Of a stretch of 64,000 nt of DNA, positions 16,485 to 25,700 are shown piece after piece (position 1 is the first letter of the stretch; the number at the start of each line of letters is the position of its first letter). The DNA lies in the NCBI RefSeq assembly GCF_023276405.1, contig NZ_JALRMO010000001.1:7727501-7791500 (forward strand). Reading direction: 5' to 3'. Source of the stretch: Paenibacillus hamazuiensis (lineage in GTDB: Bacteria > Bacillota > Bacilli > Paenibacillales > NBRC-103111). The notes under the pieces are model-generated. The model was given only the letters and a program-made list of their open reading frames with translations. It was not told where the DNA came from and made no database searches. Position numbers and translations under genes: made by a program.

Positions 16485-17642
16485 ATGATAAAAGAAAGCG
16501 GAAAAGGTGCGGTGTGGCCGGCGGAATGGCGGTCTTACCGCGATGCGGTAAGCGGAGTGGAGGTGCGGCAGCTGACGGATTACCAGGCGCACAGCTATCA
16601 TTTGTATTTTACCGAAAACGGCTGGTATGACGGCGGAAAGAAGCTGCTTTTCGTATCGGACCGCGGCAACCGGACAAATCTGTTCAGCATCCGATTGGAC
16701 ACCGGAGAGATTACGCAGCTGACGGATCTGCCTTGCGGCAGCGATTTTCTGAGCGCATGTCTCAATCCGGCGGGAACGAAGGCGTATTACAAGACGGGAA
16801 AAACGGTCGTAGAGCTCGACATGGCGACGCTGGGGGAAAGGCCGCTCTATGAAGGGCCGGAAGGCTTCAATGTCGGGCAGCTGTGCGTTTCGGCGGATGG
16901 CCGGCATGTGCTGACCTCCTTGAACGAAGATTTGTCGCACCGTGTGCGCATCGACTTGAGCAACGGCTACATTGGGCACCGGGAAGTGATGGAGGCAAGG
17001 CCGTTGTCGCGAATTATCCGCATCCCTGCGGCCGGAGGACCGGCTGAGACGATGGTGGAGGAGAACGATTGGATTGGCCATGTGAACGCCTCCCCGATCG
17101 ATCCCCACCTTCTGACCTACTGCCATGAAGGTCCGTGGCATCTCGTCGATCACCGCATTTGGGGCTGCGATTTGAGCACGGGGCGCACTTGGGCCATCCG
17201 CCCCCGCCGGGAGGAGCTCGAGATGGTCGGCCATGAGTTTTGGCATGCGGACGGAAAGCGTATCGGTTATCATGGCTTCCGCACCGACGGCACCGGCTTT
17301 TTCGGCTCTATCGGGCTTGATAATACCGGAGAAGAGGAGGTCGAGTTCGCTTTCCGCAATTGGCATGCGTATGCCGAAGGCATTTCGCAGGTCGTAGTGG
17401 ATGGGAAAGCGCCGCTGAACGAGCTGATTTACTGGCGTCGCATCGGCGATACGTACTCGGGGCCGAAGCGGCTGGCCGAGCACCGATGCAGCTTCCACGT
17501 GCAGAAGGTGCATGTGCATCCGCGCTTCAGTCCGGACGGCAAACAGCTTCTGTATACGAGCGACCGGAACGGATACGCCAATCTGTATTTGCTCGACATC
17601 CCTGAGGAGGCGAACGGGCTGCCGGATTACGAGAATAGATGA
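16485..17642 (+). CDS. ogl: Oligogalacturonate lyase-like protein (PL22)
   Basis: 385 residues, no signal peptide. Seven-bladed-propeller style repeats of the TolB type (LLFVSDRGNRTNLFSIRL, LLYTSDRNGYANLYLLDI) together with HVNASPIDPHLLTYCHEG, WHLVDHRIWG and GHEFWHADG are characteristic of oligogalacturonate lyases. The metal-site pattern Q-x2-H-x-H known from PL22 structures is present as Gln340, His343, His345; His250 or His254 may be the further ligand. Such enzymes cleave unsaturated digalacturonate in the cytoplasm to 5-keto-4-deoxyuronate. ATG 16485 is preceded by AAAGAGGTGCGGG. It is the strongest pointer to pectin as the substrate of the 5.4-17.6 kb locus. Confidence 0.82.
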   Translation: MIKESGKGAVWPAEWRSYRDAVSGVEVRQLTDYQAHSYHLYFTENGWYDGGKKLLFVSDRGNRTNLFSIRLDTGEITQLTDLPCGSDFLSACLNPAGTKAYYKTGKTVVELDMATLGERPLYEGPEGFNVGQLCVSADGRHVLTSLNEDLSHRVRIDLSNGYIGHREVMEARPLSRIIRIPAAGGPAETMVEENDWIGHVNASPIDPHLLTYCHEGPWHLVDHRIWGCDLSTGRTWAIRPRREELEMVGHEFWHADGKRIGYHGFRTDGTGFFGSIGLDNTGEEEVEFAFRNWHAYAEGISQVVVDGKAPLNELIYWRRIGDTYSGPKRLAEHRCSFHVQKVHVHPRFSPDGKQLLYTSDRNGYANLYLLDIPEEANGLPDYENR

Positions 17643-17649
17643 AAACAAG

Positions 17650-17695
17650 ATGCCTCCGTCGCCGGAAAGCTCTTTCCGGTGGGAGGCATTTTTAC
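17650..17695 (+). terminator. Rho-independent terminator
   Basis: ATGCCTCC (17650-17657) and CCGGAAAG (17662-17669) pair with TTTCCGG and GGGAGGCAT, followed by TTTTTA. It closes the pectin locus. Confidence 0.85.
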
Positions 17696-17701
17696 TAAAA
17701 A

Positions 17702-17730
17702 GTATACGAAAAACTATACGTTAGTATAAT
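17702..17730 (+). promoter_or_regulatory. Promoter with direct repeats before the LuxR-type gene
   Basis: A perfect TATAAT at 17725-17730 is preceded by two TATACG direct repeats 12 bp apart (17703-17708 and 17715-17720) and a poor -35. This looks like an activator-dependent or autoregulated promoter. Confidence 0.45.
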
Positions 17731-17797
17731 ACACCGTTCGGCCCAAACACGGTATATTGGAGGGAAATGAAGCAAATGTGACGGAGGAAGAAATGCG

Positions 17798-18457
17798 ATG
17801 ATACGTATCCTTATTGCCGAGCACGTGATGCTGATGCGCCAAGGTTTGCAAAAAATGTTATCGATGGAAAGCGAGATACATATCGTAGGGGAAGCCTTGT
17901 CCGGCGAACAAGCCGTCGATATGACGGATCGCCTTGAGCCGGACGTGGTGCTGATGAATATTCGGCTGCCGGGTGATGCGATTGTTCATGTGAAAAAAAT
18001 CAAAGCGCTGCGTCCGGAAACGGCTGTTCTGCTGATGACGACGGTAACCGAGGAGGAAAGCATCGTTGAAGGGCTGGCCGGCGGTGCGACCGGTTTTCTG
18101 TCCATGGACCAGCCCTTCGATCGAGTGCTTCATACGATCCGCGCGGCAGCGGCGGGACATTTTTTGCTATCGCCGGCCGCCGTCGCTGCGCTGGTGGACC
18201 GGCTTCGTTTTGCCGAAACCGGCGCATTCACTGCCCTCGAAGGAGCTTGGCGCAGCAAGGAGAAGTCGATATTGTCGCGTAAGGAAGCATCCGTTGCAAA
18301 GCTGATGCGGGAAGGCAAGAAAAATCGGGAAATCGCCGAACAACTGCTGATCAGCGAAGGTACAGTGAAAAATTACGTCAGCTCCATCTACGGAAAAATC
18401 GGCACAAGCGACAGAAAGCTGGCCATCATGAAGCTGCAGCGGCTGCAGAAGGGGTAA
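17798..18457 (+). CDS. LuxR/NarL-type regulator with degenerate receiver domain
   Basis: 219 residues: an N-terminal receiver fold (1-120) and a C-terminal LuxR helix-turn-helix (LMREGKKNREIAEQLLISEGTVKNYV, about 165-200). The receiver lacks the chemistry of phosphorylation. The acceptor Asp is Asn54 (VVLMNIRLPG), the acidic pair is Glu8-His9, and the conserved Lys is Met103 (GFLSMD); only the Thr81/Thr82 position is kept. No kinase gene is next to it. It is therefore probably a phosphorylation-independent regulator. GGAGGAAGAAATGCG precedes the ATG. Target genes are unknown; the convergent transporter gene is the closest neighbour. Confidence 0.85.
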   Translation: MIRILIAEHVMLMRQGLQKMLSMESEIHIVGEALSGEQAVDMTDRLEPDVVLMNIRLPGDAIVHVKKIKALRPETAVLLMTTVTEEESIVEGLAGGATGFLSMDQPFDRVLHTIRAAAAGHFLLSPAAVAALVDRLRFAETGAFTALEGAWRSKEKSILSRKEASVAKLMREGKKNREIAEQLLISEGTVKNYVSSIYGKIGTSDRKLAIMKLQRLQKG

Positions 18458-18511
18458 AGGCACCGCCGCGCATGCTTTAACCGGCAGTATTCCGCCGGAA
18501 GGGTTTACACC

Positions 18512-18540
18512 TTGACAGAGCGAATGGAAAAAACCATAAA
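18512..18540 (+). promoter_or_regulatory. Isolated sigma-A-like promoter
   Basis: TTGACA (18512-18517), 17-bp spacer, CATAAA (18535-18540). No convincing gene follows on the plus strand; a transcript would run antisense into the 3' end of the minus-strand transporter gene. The 242-bp gap 18458-18699 otherwise holds only a weak CCGGC/GCCGG hairpin. Confidence 0.35.
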
Positions 18541-18699
18541 ATTTAGCGGAGCATTTGATACGTCAAACGCGCAATGTCGGCGAATAGCCGCCATCACGCC
18601 GTGGCGCATCTCTTGCTCCGCTCTTCTTTTGCGGGAGCCCGCAGCCGCCGGGTGACATGGTCCGGCGGCGTCATCCGGCGCTCGCCGCACCGGCCGCCG

Positions 18700-20097
18700 C
18701 TAGAGCAAAAACATCGCAACGATCGTCGTCACGCCCAGTCCGATCAAGACGGGTTTCAGGTTGCGGCGCGCAAGCTCGAACGGATCGACGCCGCAGATGG
18801 CCGCCGCCGGGATGAGCGCCCACGGAATCAGCGTGCCGCCGCCGACCCAGATCGCGGAAATTTGCCCGAGCGCGGTCAGCGTCGCGATGCCTGAACCGAT
18901 GGCGGCTGCGAACAGATGCGCGATCGAGCCGGCGAGCGAGATGCCGGAGAAGCCGGAGCCGTCGAGGCCCGTGATCGCGCCGACCGCCGTCAGCGTCACT
19001 GCGCCGATGGCGCCGTTCAGCGGCACGACGGACGCGAGCGCGACGCCGAGGTCGTTGACGATGCCGTGCGAGCCGGCTGGCAGCGTTTGGCCGAACAGCT
19101 CGGTGAACGCTGAATCGCCGAGATAGAAAAACGCCGCGATCGGAATGACGGGGCCGAATACTTTGAAGCCGAAGTGGAACCCTTCGACCAAATATTCCGT
19201 AGCCCGCTCCAGGCCGGCTCCCTGATGGGCAAGCAGCGCGATCAGCAGCATGATGAGCAGCGCCGTGCCGCCGACAAGCGCGGTCGCATCGCCGCCCTGC
19301 AGCTTAAGGAGCGACATCGCGACGACGTCCGCGGCGAACAGAATCGGGATCAGCACCGCGAGGAACACCTTGCTGCCGTTGGAGAGGGCGACCGTGCCGG
19401 CTTCGTGCGGCCTCGCGACCGGCTCGGCTTGCCCAGCCGCTGCAGGGAGCGCACCGCGTTTCATATCGCGGCGCAGCATATAGAACGCGGCCACGGTTGT
19501 CACCGCGCCCATCACGATGACGAGCGGCACGCTCGCCTGGATCACGTCGCCGACCGGGATGCCGGCGGCATCTGCGGTCAGCTTCGGCGCGCCCTGGATG
19601 ACGAAGTCGCCGGACAGCGCGATGCCGTGTCCGAACAGATTCATCGCCATCGCCACGCCAAGCGCCGGGAGACCGGCGCGGATCGCGACGGGCAGCAGCA
19701 CGGCCCCCATCAGCGCGACCGCCGGGGACGGCCAGAAAAACCACGAGATGACCATCATCAGCAGGCCGATCGTCCAAAAGGCAAGTCCCGGCGTCCGGAT
19801 CAGCTTGACGAACGGGGAAATCATCACTTCGTTGATACCGGTGCGCGTCAGCACCCGGCTCATCCCCACGATGATCGAGATGATGAGTATGGTGCCGAGC
19901 AGTTCTTTAATGGCATAAATAAAGCTGTTAAACACCCCGCTGATCGAGTGGCTGAGCGACTGCGTCGCAATGAGACCGAGCGCGAAAATGCCGACGACGC
20001 AGAGCAGCGTCGTATCCCGCCTCATGACCATAAAACCGATGATCAGCACGATAAACAGCAAATACACCCAATGCAGGGAAACCAGTTCAATACCCAT
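18700..20097 (-). CDS. Multi-spanning membrane transporter, family uncertain
   Basis: 465 residues with about 12 hydrophobic helices and a central polar loop near RRDMKRGALPAAAGQ. Features include FFWPSPAVALMGAVLLPVA in an early helix and a conserved-looking GHGIALSGDFVIQGAPKLTA loop. The size and two-half plan resemble secondary carriers of the ion-transporter superfamily (GntP, CitMHS, NhaC groups), but I cannot assign one. ATG 20097 is preferred over 20112 because GGAGG (20108-20104) serves it. It stands alone and converges on the LuxR-type gene. Confidence 0.6.
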   Translation of the reverse strand: MGIELVSLHWVYLLFIVLIIGFMVMRRDTTLLCVVGIFALGLIATQSLSHSISGVFNSFIYAIKELLGTILIISIIVGMSRVLTRTGINEVMISPFVKLIRTPGLAFWTIGLLMMVISWFFWPSPAVALMGAVLLPVAIRAGLPALGVAMAMNLFGHGIALSGDFVIQGAPKLTADAAGIPVGDVIQASVPLVIVMGAVTTVAAFYMLRRDMKRGALPAAAGQAEPVARPHEAGTVALSNGSKVFLAVLIPILFAADVVAMSLLKLQGGDATALVGGTALLIMLLIALLAHQGAGLERATEYLVEGFHFGFKVFGPVIPIAAFFYLGDSAFTELFGQTLPAGSHGIVNDLGVALASVVPLNGAIGAVTLTAVGAITGLDGSGFSGISLAGSIAHLFAAAIGSGIATLTALGQISAIWVGGGTLIPWALIPAAAICGVDPFELARRNLKPVLIGLGVTTIVAMFLL

Positions 20098-20244
20098 GGG
20101 TATCGCCTCCATGATAAACGCCTAGTCGTAGTACATCATATGTACGGGCGCTTAAAAGGTGCGAAAGACAAGGCAAGAACGTCCAACCCCTTTTTTGATT
20201 CTATGAATATATTATTCTTAAGAAATTTGAAAGGAGGTGAGGGC

Positions 20245-20487
20245 ATGGCCGATATGGGAGAACAAAGAGAAACCGAACATCGGATTACGCAGCTCGAGGC
20301 GGCGGTGAAGCAATCTGTGGAAAGGCTGAATGCCCACGACAAGGCGTTTGAAAAAATCAACGAAAAAGTGGAAGACATCGTCAAACTTCTGAGCGCCCGC
20401 CCCACCTGGTTGATTACGATTCTGCTGACCGTGCTCACAACGACGACGGCCAGTTTGATTGTATATGTGACGACACAGCACCGCTGA
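20245..20487 (+). CDS. Small coiled-coil membrane protein, XhlA-like
   Basis: 80 residues. Residues 8-50 form an amphipathic coiled coil (HRITQLEAAVKQSVERLN, AFEKINEKVEDIVKLL), followed by one transmembrane helix (TWLITILLTVLTTTTASLIVYV) and a short tail. This is the plan of phage/PBSX XhlA-type proteins and of small bacterial membrane proteins of unknown role. The ribosome binding site AAAGGAGGTGA (20230-20240) is nearly perfect, so strong expression is likely. No phage lysis genes are nearby. Confidence 0.7.
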   Translation: MADMGEQRETEHRITQLEAAVKQSVERLNAHDKAFEKINEKVEDIVKLLSARPTWLITILLTVLTTTTASLIVYVTTQHR

Positions 20488-20562
20488 TGCGGGTTATTTT
20501 TTTCGAAACCGGCGTATAACGGGCGCAAAACTGCTCAACCTTGATACATGGAGGAGTAGCAT

Positions 20563-21240
20563 ATGGCCCAAATTATCGTAGTGGACGACGACGCCCATAT
20601 CCGTGAGCTGATGAAATATTACCTGCAGCAGGAAGGTTTTGAAGTACGCGAGGCGGAGAATGGAAAAGAAGCGCTCCGGGCGGTGGCGGACGGCAAGGTC
20701 GATCTGGTCATTCTCGACATCATGATGCCGGAGATGGACGGATGGAATTTGTGCCGCGAGCTGCGCCGGGATTACCCCGATTTGCCGCTGCTGATGGTGA
20801 CCGCCAAAGGAGAGACCGGGCACAAGGTGAAAGGCTTTCAGCTTGGCGCCGACGATTATGTGGTCAAACCGTTCGATCCGCCCGAGCTTGTGGCGCGTGT
20901 AAAAGCGGTCATGAAGCGTTACCGCATCGAATCGTCGCAGAAGCTGCAGATCAAGGACGTCGAGCTCAGCCGGATCAGCTTCGAGGTGAAGCGGGGAGAG
21001 GAACGGACGATGCTGCCGCCTAAGGAGTTCGAGCTGCTCTTCATGCTGGCGAGCCATCCGGGGCAAATTTTCACCCGCAACCAGCTGATCGAGCACATTT
21101 GGGGCATCGATTACGAAGGCGACGACCGGACCGTCGATGTGCACATCAAACGGCTGAGGGAACGATTTCCCGAGGACACGTCGCCGTTCGCGATCGTGAC
21201 GGTGCGCGGACTCGGCTACCGGCTGGAGCTGAAGCCATGA
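20563..21240 (+). CDS. OmpR/PhoB-type response regulator
   Basis: 225 residues. Receiver domain with the acidic pocket Asp8-Asp9-Asp10, phosphoacceptor Asp52 (LVILDIMMPEMDG) and conserved Lys in VVKPFDPPEL; the C-terminal winged helix is complete (LPPKEFELLFMLASHPGQ, RTVDVHIKRLRERF, VRGLGYRL). GGAGGAGTAGCAT precedes the ATG. It overlaps the kinase gene by 4 bp, so the two are translationally coupled. The efflux genes downstream are likely targets; a TTCACA-N5-TTCATA box lies in front of them. Confidence 0.92.
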   Translation: MAQIIVVDDDAHIRELMKYYLQQEGFEVREAENGKEALRAVADGKVDLVILDIMMPEMDGWNLCRELRRDYPDLPLLMVTAKGETGHKVKGFQLGADDYVVKPFDPPELVARVKAVMKRYRIESSQKLQIKDVELSRISFEVKRGEERTMLPPKEFELLFMLASHPGQIFTRNQLIEHIWGIDYEGDDRTVDVHIKRLRERFPEDTSPFAIVTVRGLGYRLELKP

Positions 21241-22589
21241 TCCGCACCTTGTACGGCCGCGTCGTTTTGACGTTTTTGGCGGCGGTGGTGTTCGGACTGA
21301 TCGCTTCCTTTTTTATTACGACGTACCTTTACCGCGACCGCGTGGCGAAGGAAATCCAGGAGGAGATGCTGTCGGCCGGGACCGAGATGGTCAAGCTGTA
21401 CGCGAGGCTCGGCACGGGCGACATCGGGGCGTTCATCCAAAGCATGAACGCAGTGGGCAGCTACAATGTCAGCCTGCTGCGGCCCCCCGGCGCAAGCGAC
21501 GGGGAGATGCGGCCTCCGCCGGGAATTACACCGGAAATCGCCGGCAAGGTGCTGCGCGGAGAGATTTACCGCGGCGGCGCCGCGGACCCGGGGCGCATCA
21601 TCGTCGGTATCCCGTTTCGGATCGGCGGCGAGCCGAATGCGATTTTTATGGAAGCGTCGCGCAACCGGTGGGAAACGTGGCTCGTTCCGATCATACACAC
21701 GTCGCTGGCTATTACGCTGGCGGCGGGAAGCTTGTTTATTTTTGTCGCCGCCCAATATCTCGTAAAGCCGCTGCGCGCGATGACGGCCGCGACCCGGCGT
21801 CTTGCGAGAGGCGATTTTAACGTGGAAATGAAGTGGAACAGGCGTCGTGACGAAATCGGGGAGCTGTCGCAAAGCTTCCAGCATATGGTTTCGGAGCTGA
21901 GGCAGCTGGAGCAGATGAGGCAGGACTTCGTATCGAACGTTTCGCATGAGATTCAGTCTCCGCTCACTTCGATTTCCGGTTTTTCCAAAGCGCTGCGGAA
22001 TAAAGACATGCCTGAGGAAGAGCGGTTGCACTATCTGGATATCATCCGTACGGAAAGCGAGCGCTTGTCTCGGTTGAGCGAAAATTTGCTCAAGCTTGCT
22101 TCGCTCGAATCCGAGCGGCATCCGTTTCATCCGCGCACCTACGACCTGGACGAGCAGCTGCGCCATGTCGTCGTCGCCTGTGCACCGCAGTGGATGGAAA
22201 AGACGATCGAGCTGGACGTCGATTTGCCGCCGCTGAAAATTCACGCCGACGAAGACCAGCTCAGCCAGGTGTGGCTGAATCTGCTCGGCAACAGCATCAA
22301 ATTTACGCCGCCCGGCGGCAAGATCCGAATCCGCGCCGCAGCCGGCACGCGGGAGATTGGCGTATCGATCGCCGATAACGGCATCGGCATCAGCCAAGCG
22401 GACCGCGAGCGGATTTTCGAGCGCTTCTTCAAAGCGGACCGCTCCCGGAACCGTACGCTAAGCGGCAGCGGACTCGGGCTCGCGATCGCTCACAAGATCG
22501 TCGCGCTGCACGGCGGGCGCATCGAAGTCGACAGCGAGCCGGGACGCGGCTCAGTGTTTACCGTTATTTTGCCCGGATATACGAAATAA
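21237..22589 (+). CDS. Membrane sensor histidine kinase (HAMP, HisKA, HATPase)
   Basis: 450 residues. TM1 at about 8-30, a sensor region of about 130 residues, TM2 at about 153-175, HAMP (VKPLRAMTAATRRLARGDF), HisKA with phospho-accepting His237 (SNVSHEIQSPLTSISGF), and a full ATP-binding region (N box NLLGNSIKFTPPGG, G1 IADNGIGI, G2 GSGLGLAIAHKIV). Start overlaps the regulator stop as ATGA. The signal is unknown; linkage to an RND pump suggests envelope stress or an amphipathic toxin. Confidence 0.92.
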   Translation: MIRTLYGRVVLTFLAAVVFGLIASFFITTYLYRDRVAKEIQEEMLSAGTEMVKLYARLGTGDIGAFIQSMNAVGSYNVSLLRPPGASDGEMRPPPGITPEIAGKVLRGEIYRGGAADPGRIIVGIPFRIGGEPNAIFMEASRNRWETWLVPIIHTSLAITLAAGSLFIFVAAQYLVKPLRAMTAATRRLARGDFNVEMKWNRRRDEIGELSQSFQHMVSELRQLEQMRQDFVSNVSHEIQSPLTSISGFSKALRNKDMPEEERLHYLDIIRTESERLSRLSENLLKLASLESERHPFHPRTYDLDEQLRHVVVACAPQWMEKTIELDVDLPPLKIHADEDQLSQVWLNLLGNSIKFTPPGGKIRIRAAAGTREIGVSIADNGIGISQADRERIFERFFKADRSRNRTLSGSGLGLAIAHKIVALHGGRIEVDSEPGRGSVFTVILPGYTK

Positions 22590-22652
22590 CCCTTGGTTTT
22601 GCGGGAGCGTTGAAACAGACGAGTTCCCGGGCCGAGGGTTATTTGCGTTTTT
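22584..22652 (+). terminator. Terminator after the two-component genes
   Basis: AAATAACCCTTGG (22584-22596) pairs with CCGAGGGTTATTT (22632-22644) with one mismatch, enclosing a loop with a further GCGGGA/TTCCCG helix; GCGTTTTT follows. The efflux genes therefore need their own promoter. Confidence 0.65.
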
Positions 22653-22687
22653 GCGTGATTTGGTAGTTTCCGGCAAGCGGGGTCCGG

Positions 22688-22704
22688 TTCACATTCAGTT
22701 CATA
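22688..22704 (+). promoter_or_regulatory. OmpR-type direct-repeat box before the RND pump
   Basis: TTCACA (22688-22693), 5 bp, TTCATA (22699-22704): two hexamers with an 11-bp period, the usual spacing for OmpR/PhoB-type dimers. It lies 49 bp upstream of the pump ATG and may be bound by the regulator encoded at 20563. Confidence 0.45.
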
Positions 22705-22752
22705 TTGGCCCGTTATGGTGAGGAATATGCTGCAGGACCAAGGAGGGACACC

Positions 22753-25700
22753 ATGAACAAGCTGACCGGCTTCTCCATGAAAAACATATCGGCGGTCATT
22801 ATCATCATCGCCTTGTTGTTCGGGGGAGGCATTTACTCCGCATCGACGCTGAAGGTGGAAAACATGCCGGACGTGTCGTTTCCGGTCGTGCTGATCACGA
22901 CCACGTACATGGCTCCGCCGAAGGACGTCATGGACGAAATCACCAAACCGATCGAAGATAAGATCGCCAACATCGGGGGCATCAATACGTTATCTTCGAC
23001 GTCCAGCGATAACGTTTCGACGGTTATCGTGGAGTTCGAGCAAAATACCGACACGGATAAAAAGAAGCAGGATATCGAAAGCCTGCTGCAGGACGTGAAG
23101 CTGCCGAGCACGGCGGACCGGCCGAAAGTATCGACGTTCGGTTTCGCTTCGATACCCGTATATTACCTGGCGGTTTATGCCGACAACGGCATGAGCCAGA
23201 CGGAGCTCGACAAGATTTATGAAGATACGATCAAGCCGGGATTCGAAGGGATCAAAGGCGTCGACCATATCGACTCCATCGGAGCCCGGGAAACGTCGCT
23301 TGACATCCAGCTTGATGCGGATGCGATCGCCGCTCTCGGCATGACGCCGACGCAGGTGAGCACAGCGCTGAAAAGCGCCCTCTCCACCGGCCCGATCGGA
23401 ACCGTCGAATTTGACGGCAATACGAAAATGGCCCGCGTGACGGGCGATTTGGACAGCCTGTACAACCTGGAAAACATGGAAATCACCACGGGGCGGGGCG
23501 ATACCGTCACGCTCGGGGAAATTTCCAAAGTCAAAGCCGTCACCGATTCGGATTTCATCGCAAGGCTGGACAACAAACCGGCGCTCGGCATCCATTTGTA
23601 CAAAACGAAGGACGCCAACGCCGTGGAATTTTCCAACTCAGCCGACCAGCTGATCAAAGGCTGGCAGCAGACGCTTCCGAATGTGACGTTCAAATCGATC
23701 TACAACAGCGCCGATCAGGTTAAGGAATCGATCAGCGGCATGCTGCGCGAAGGCATATCGGGGGCGCTGCTCGCCTCGCTGATGATTTTGCTGTTCCTGC
23801 GCAACGGGCGGATGACGATGATCGTGCTTGTTTCGATCCCGCTGTCGATCCTCATTACGCTGCTGATGTTGGGTCAGTTCGGCATATCGCTCAACATCAT
23901 GACGCTGGGAGGCATGTTCATTGCCGTCGGACGTGTCGTCGACGACAGTATCGTGGTTATTGAAAATATTTATTCGGCGCTGCAAAAAGCGCATGAGCGC
24001 AGCGAGTCGGTCATCCTGATGGCGACGAAGCAGGTGGCGATGGCGATCACATCGTCGACGCTGGCGACGGTAGGCGTGTTTGCGCCGATCGGGTTTGTCA
24101 GCGGCATCGTCGGCGAATTTTTCCGCCCGTTTGCGATTACGATCGGCTGCGCGCTGCTCGCTTCCTTGCTGGTGGCACTCACCGTCATACCGATGATGGC
24201 CAAGCTGCTCGTGCTGCGCGGCGGCAAAATCCCGCATCACGACGAAACGAAGCGCGGCCGCGTCCAGGCTTTGTACGAGCGCGTGCTCGGCTGGAGCTTG
24301 AACCATCGGATCAAAACGCTGCTGATCGCAGGTTTGCTGTTTGTCGTTTCGATCGCGGCGATCGTGCCGAACCTGGCCGTCAGCTTCGTGCCGGACAGCG
24401 AGCCGGAGCGGCAGATGTATTTTGAAATCAAGCTGCCGTATGAAACTTCGCTTGAAAGCACCGACCAGAAAGCCAAGGAAATCGAAGCGATGCTGCAAAA
24501 TGCGAAAGACACCAAGGGCGAGCCGCTCTTTACTTTCGTCGAGTCGCTTGTCGGCTATAACGGCAAAACCGATCAGGTAGCGTACGCTGCCGAGATTTAC
24601 ACGGAAGTGAACAAGAATGCCGATCCGGAAAAAGTGAAAAAAGAATATACCGACGCGATATTATACGATCTGCCGAAGGGCTCCGAGGTGACGCCGAAGA
24701 CGCTCGCCGGAGGCGGAGGAGGCGTATCGTCGACCGATTTCTCCTACTCGCTGAAGGGCGACGACCAGAAGCTGCTCGAGCAGGCCGCGGCTACCGTTAA
24801 GGAAAAGCTCAAGGAGTTCCCGGAACTGAGCGAAGTCGAGGATTCCTTAAGCGATTCGAAGACCGAGGTGCAAATCGCCGTCGACCAAAGCAAAGCCAGA
24901 GCGTTCGGCCTCAGCTCCGCGCAAATCCGCGATGCGGCCCGCAGCTGGATTCAGAAGGACAACCTCGGTGATTTGAAGTTCGATAACATCACCTACAAGA
25001 CGACGGTGGAGCTGAATCAAGACGATAAAAACTCGCTCGAGCAGCTCGGCAAAATGCCGCTGAAAACGGCGAACGGCACGACCGTTTACTTGAACGAAGT
25101 CGCCAAGCTGACCGAGGTGCAGGCGCCGGCCGCGCTGCAGCGGGAAAGCAAGGAGCAGGTCGTGAAAATTACGGCAAAAATCGACTCGTCCAACAAATCC
25201 GGCGTCAGCAACAAAGTGAGCGCCGAATTGGCGAAGGTGGAGCTGCCGGACGGCGTTTCCCGCGAAGTCAAAGGCGTTGCCGCCGACATTCAGGACAGCT
25301 TTTCCCAGCTGTTCGTCGCGATGGCCGTCGCGGTCTTCGTCGTGTATCTGGTTATGGTGCTTGCTTTCGGCAATGCCGGGGCGCCGTTTGCGATTTTGTT
25401 CTCGCTGCCGCTGGCGGCGATCGGCGGGTTGCTTGGTTTATTTTTGACCAAGGAGTCGCTGAATATTACGTCGTTGATCGGCTTTATGATGCTGATCGGG
25501 ATTGTCGTGACAAACGCCATTGTGCTGATCGACCGCGCCCAACAGCTGCGCGAGGAAGGCTACACTGTCCGCCATGCGCTGATGGAAGCCGGCATGGTGC
25601 GCCTGCGGCCGATCATCATGACCGCCGGAGCGACCATTGTTGCGCTGCTGCCGCTGGCGCTCGGTTTTTCCAAAGGGACGCTTATCTCCAAAGGGCTGGC

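Noticed and set aside
15633-17648. 671-residue minus-strand frame
   Set aside because: It lies opposite the binding-protein and lyase genes, which have clear families and ribosome binding sites. Long antisense frames are common in GC-rich genes.
20245-20487. Prophage lysis module
   Set aside because: The XhlA-like protein stands alone; no holin, endolysin or other phage genes are nearby.
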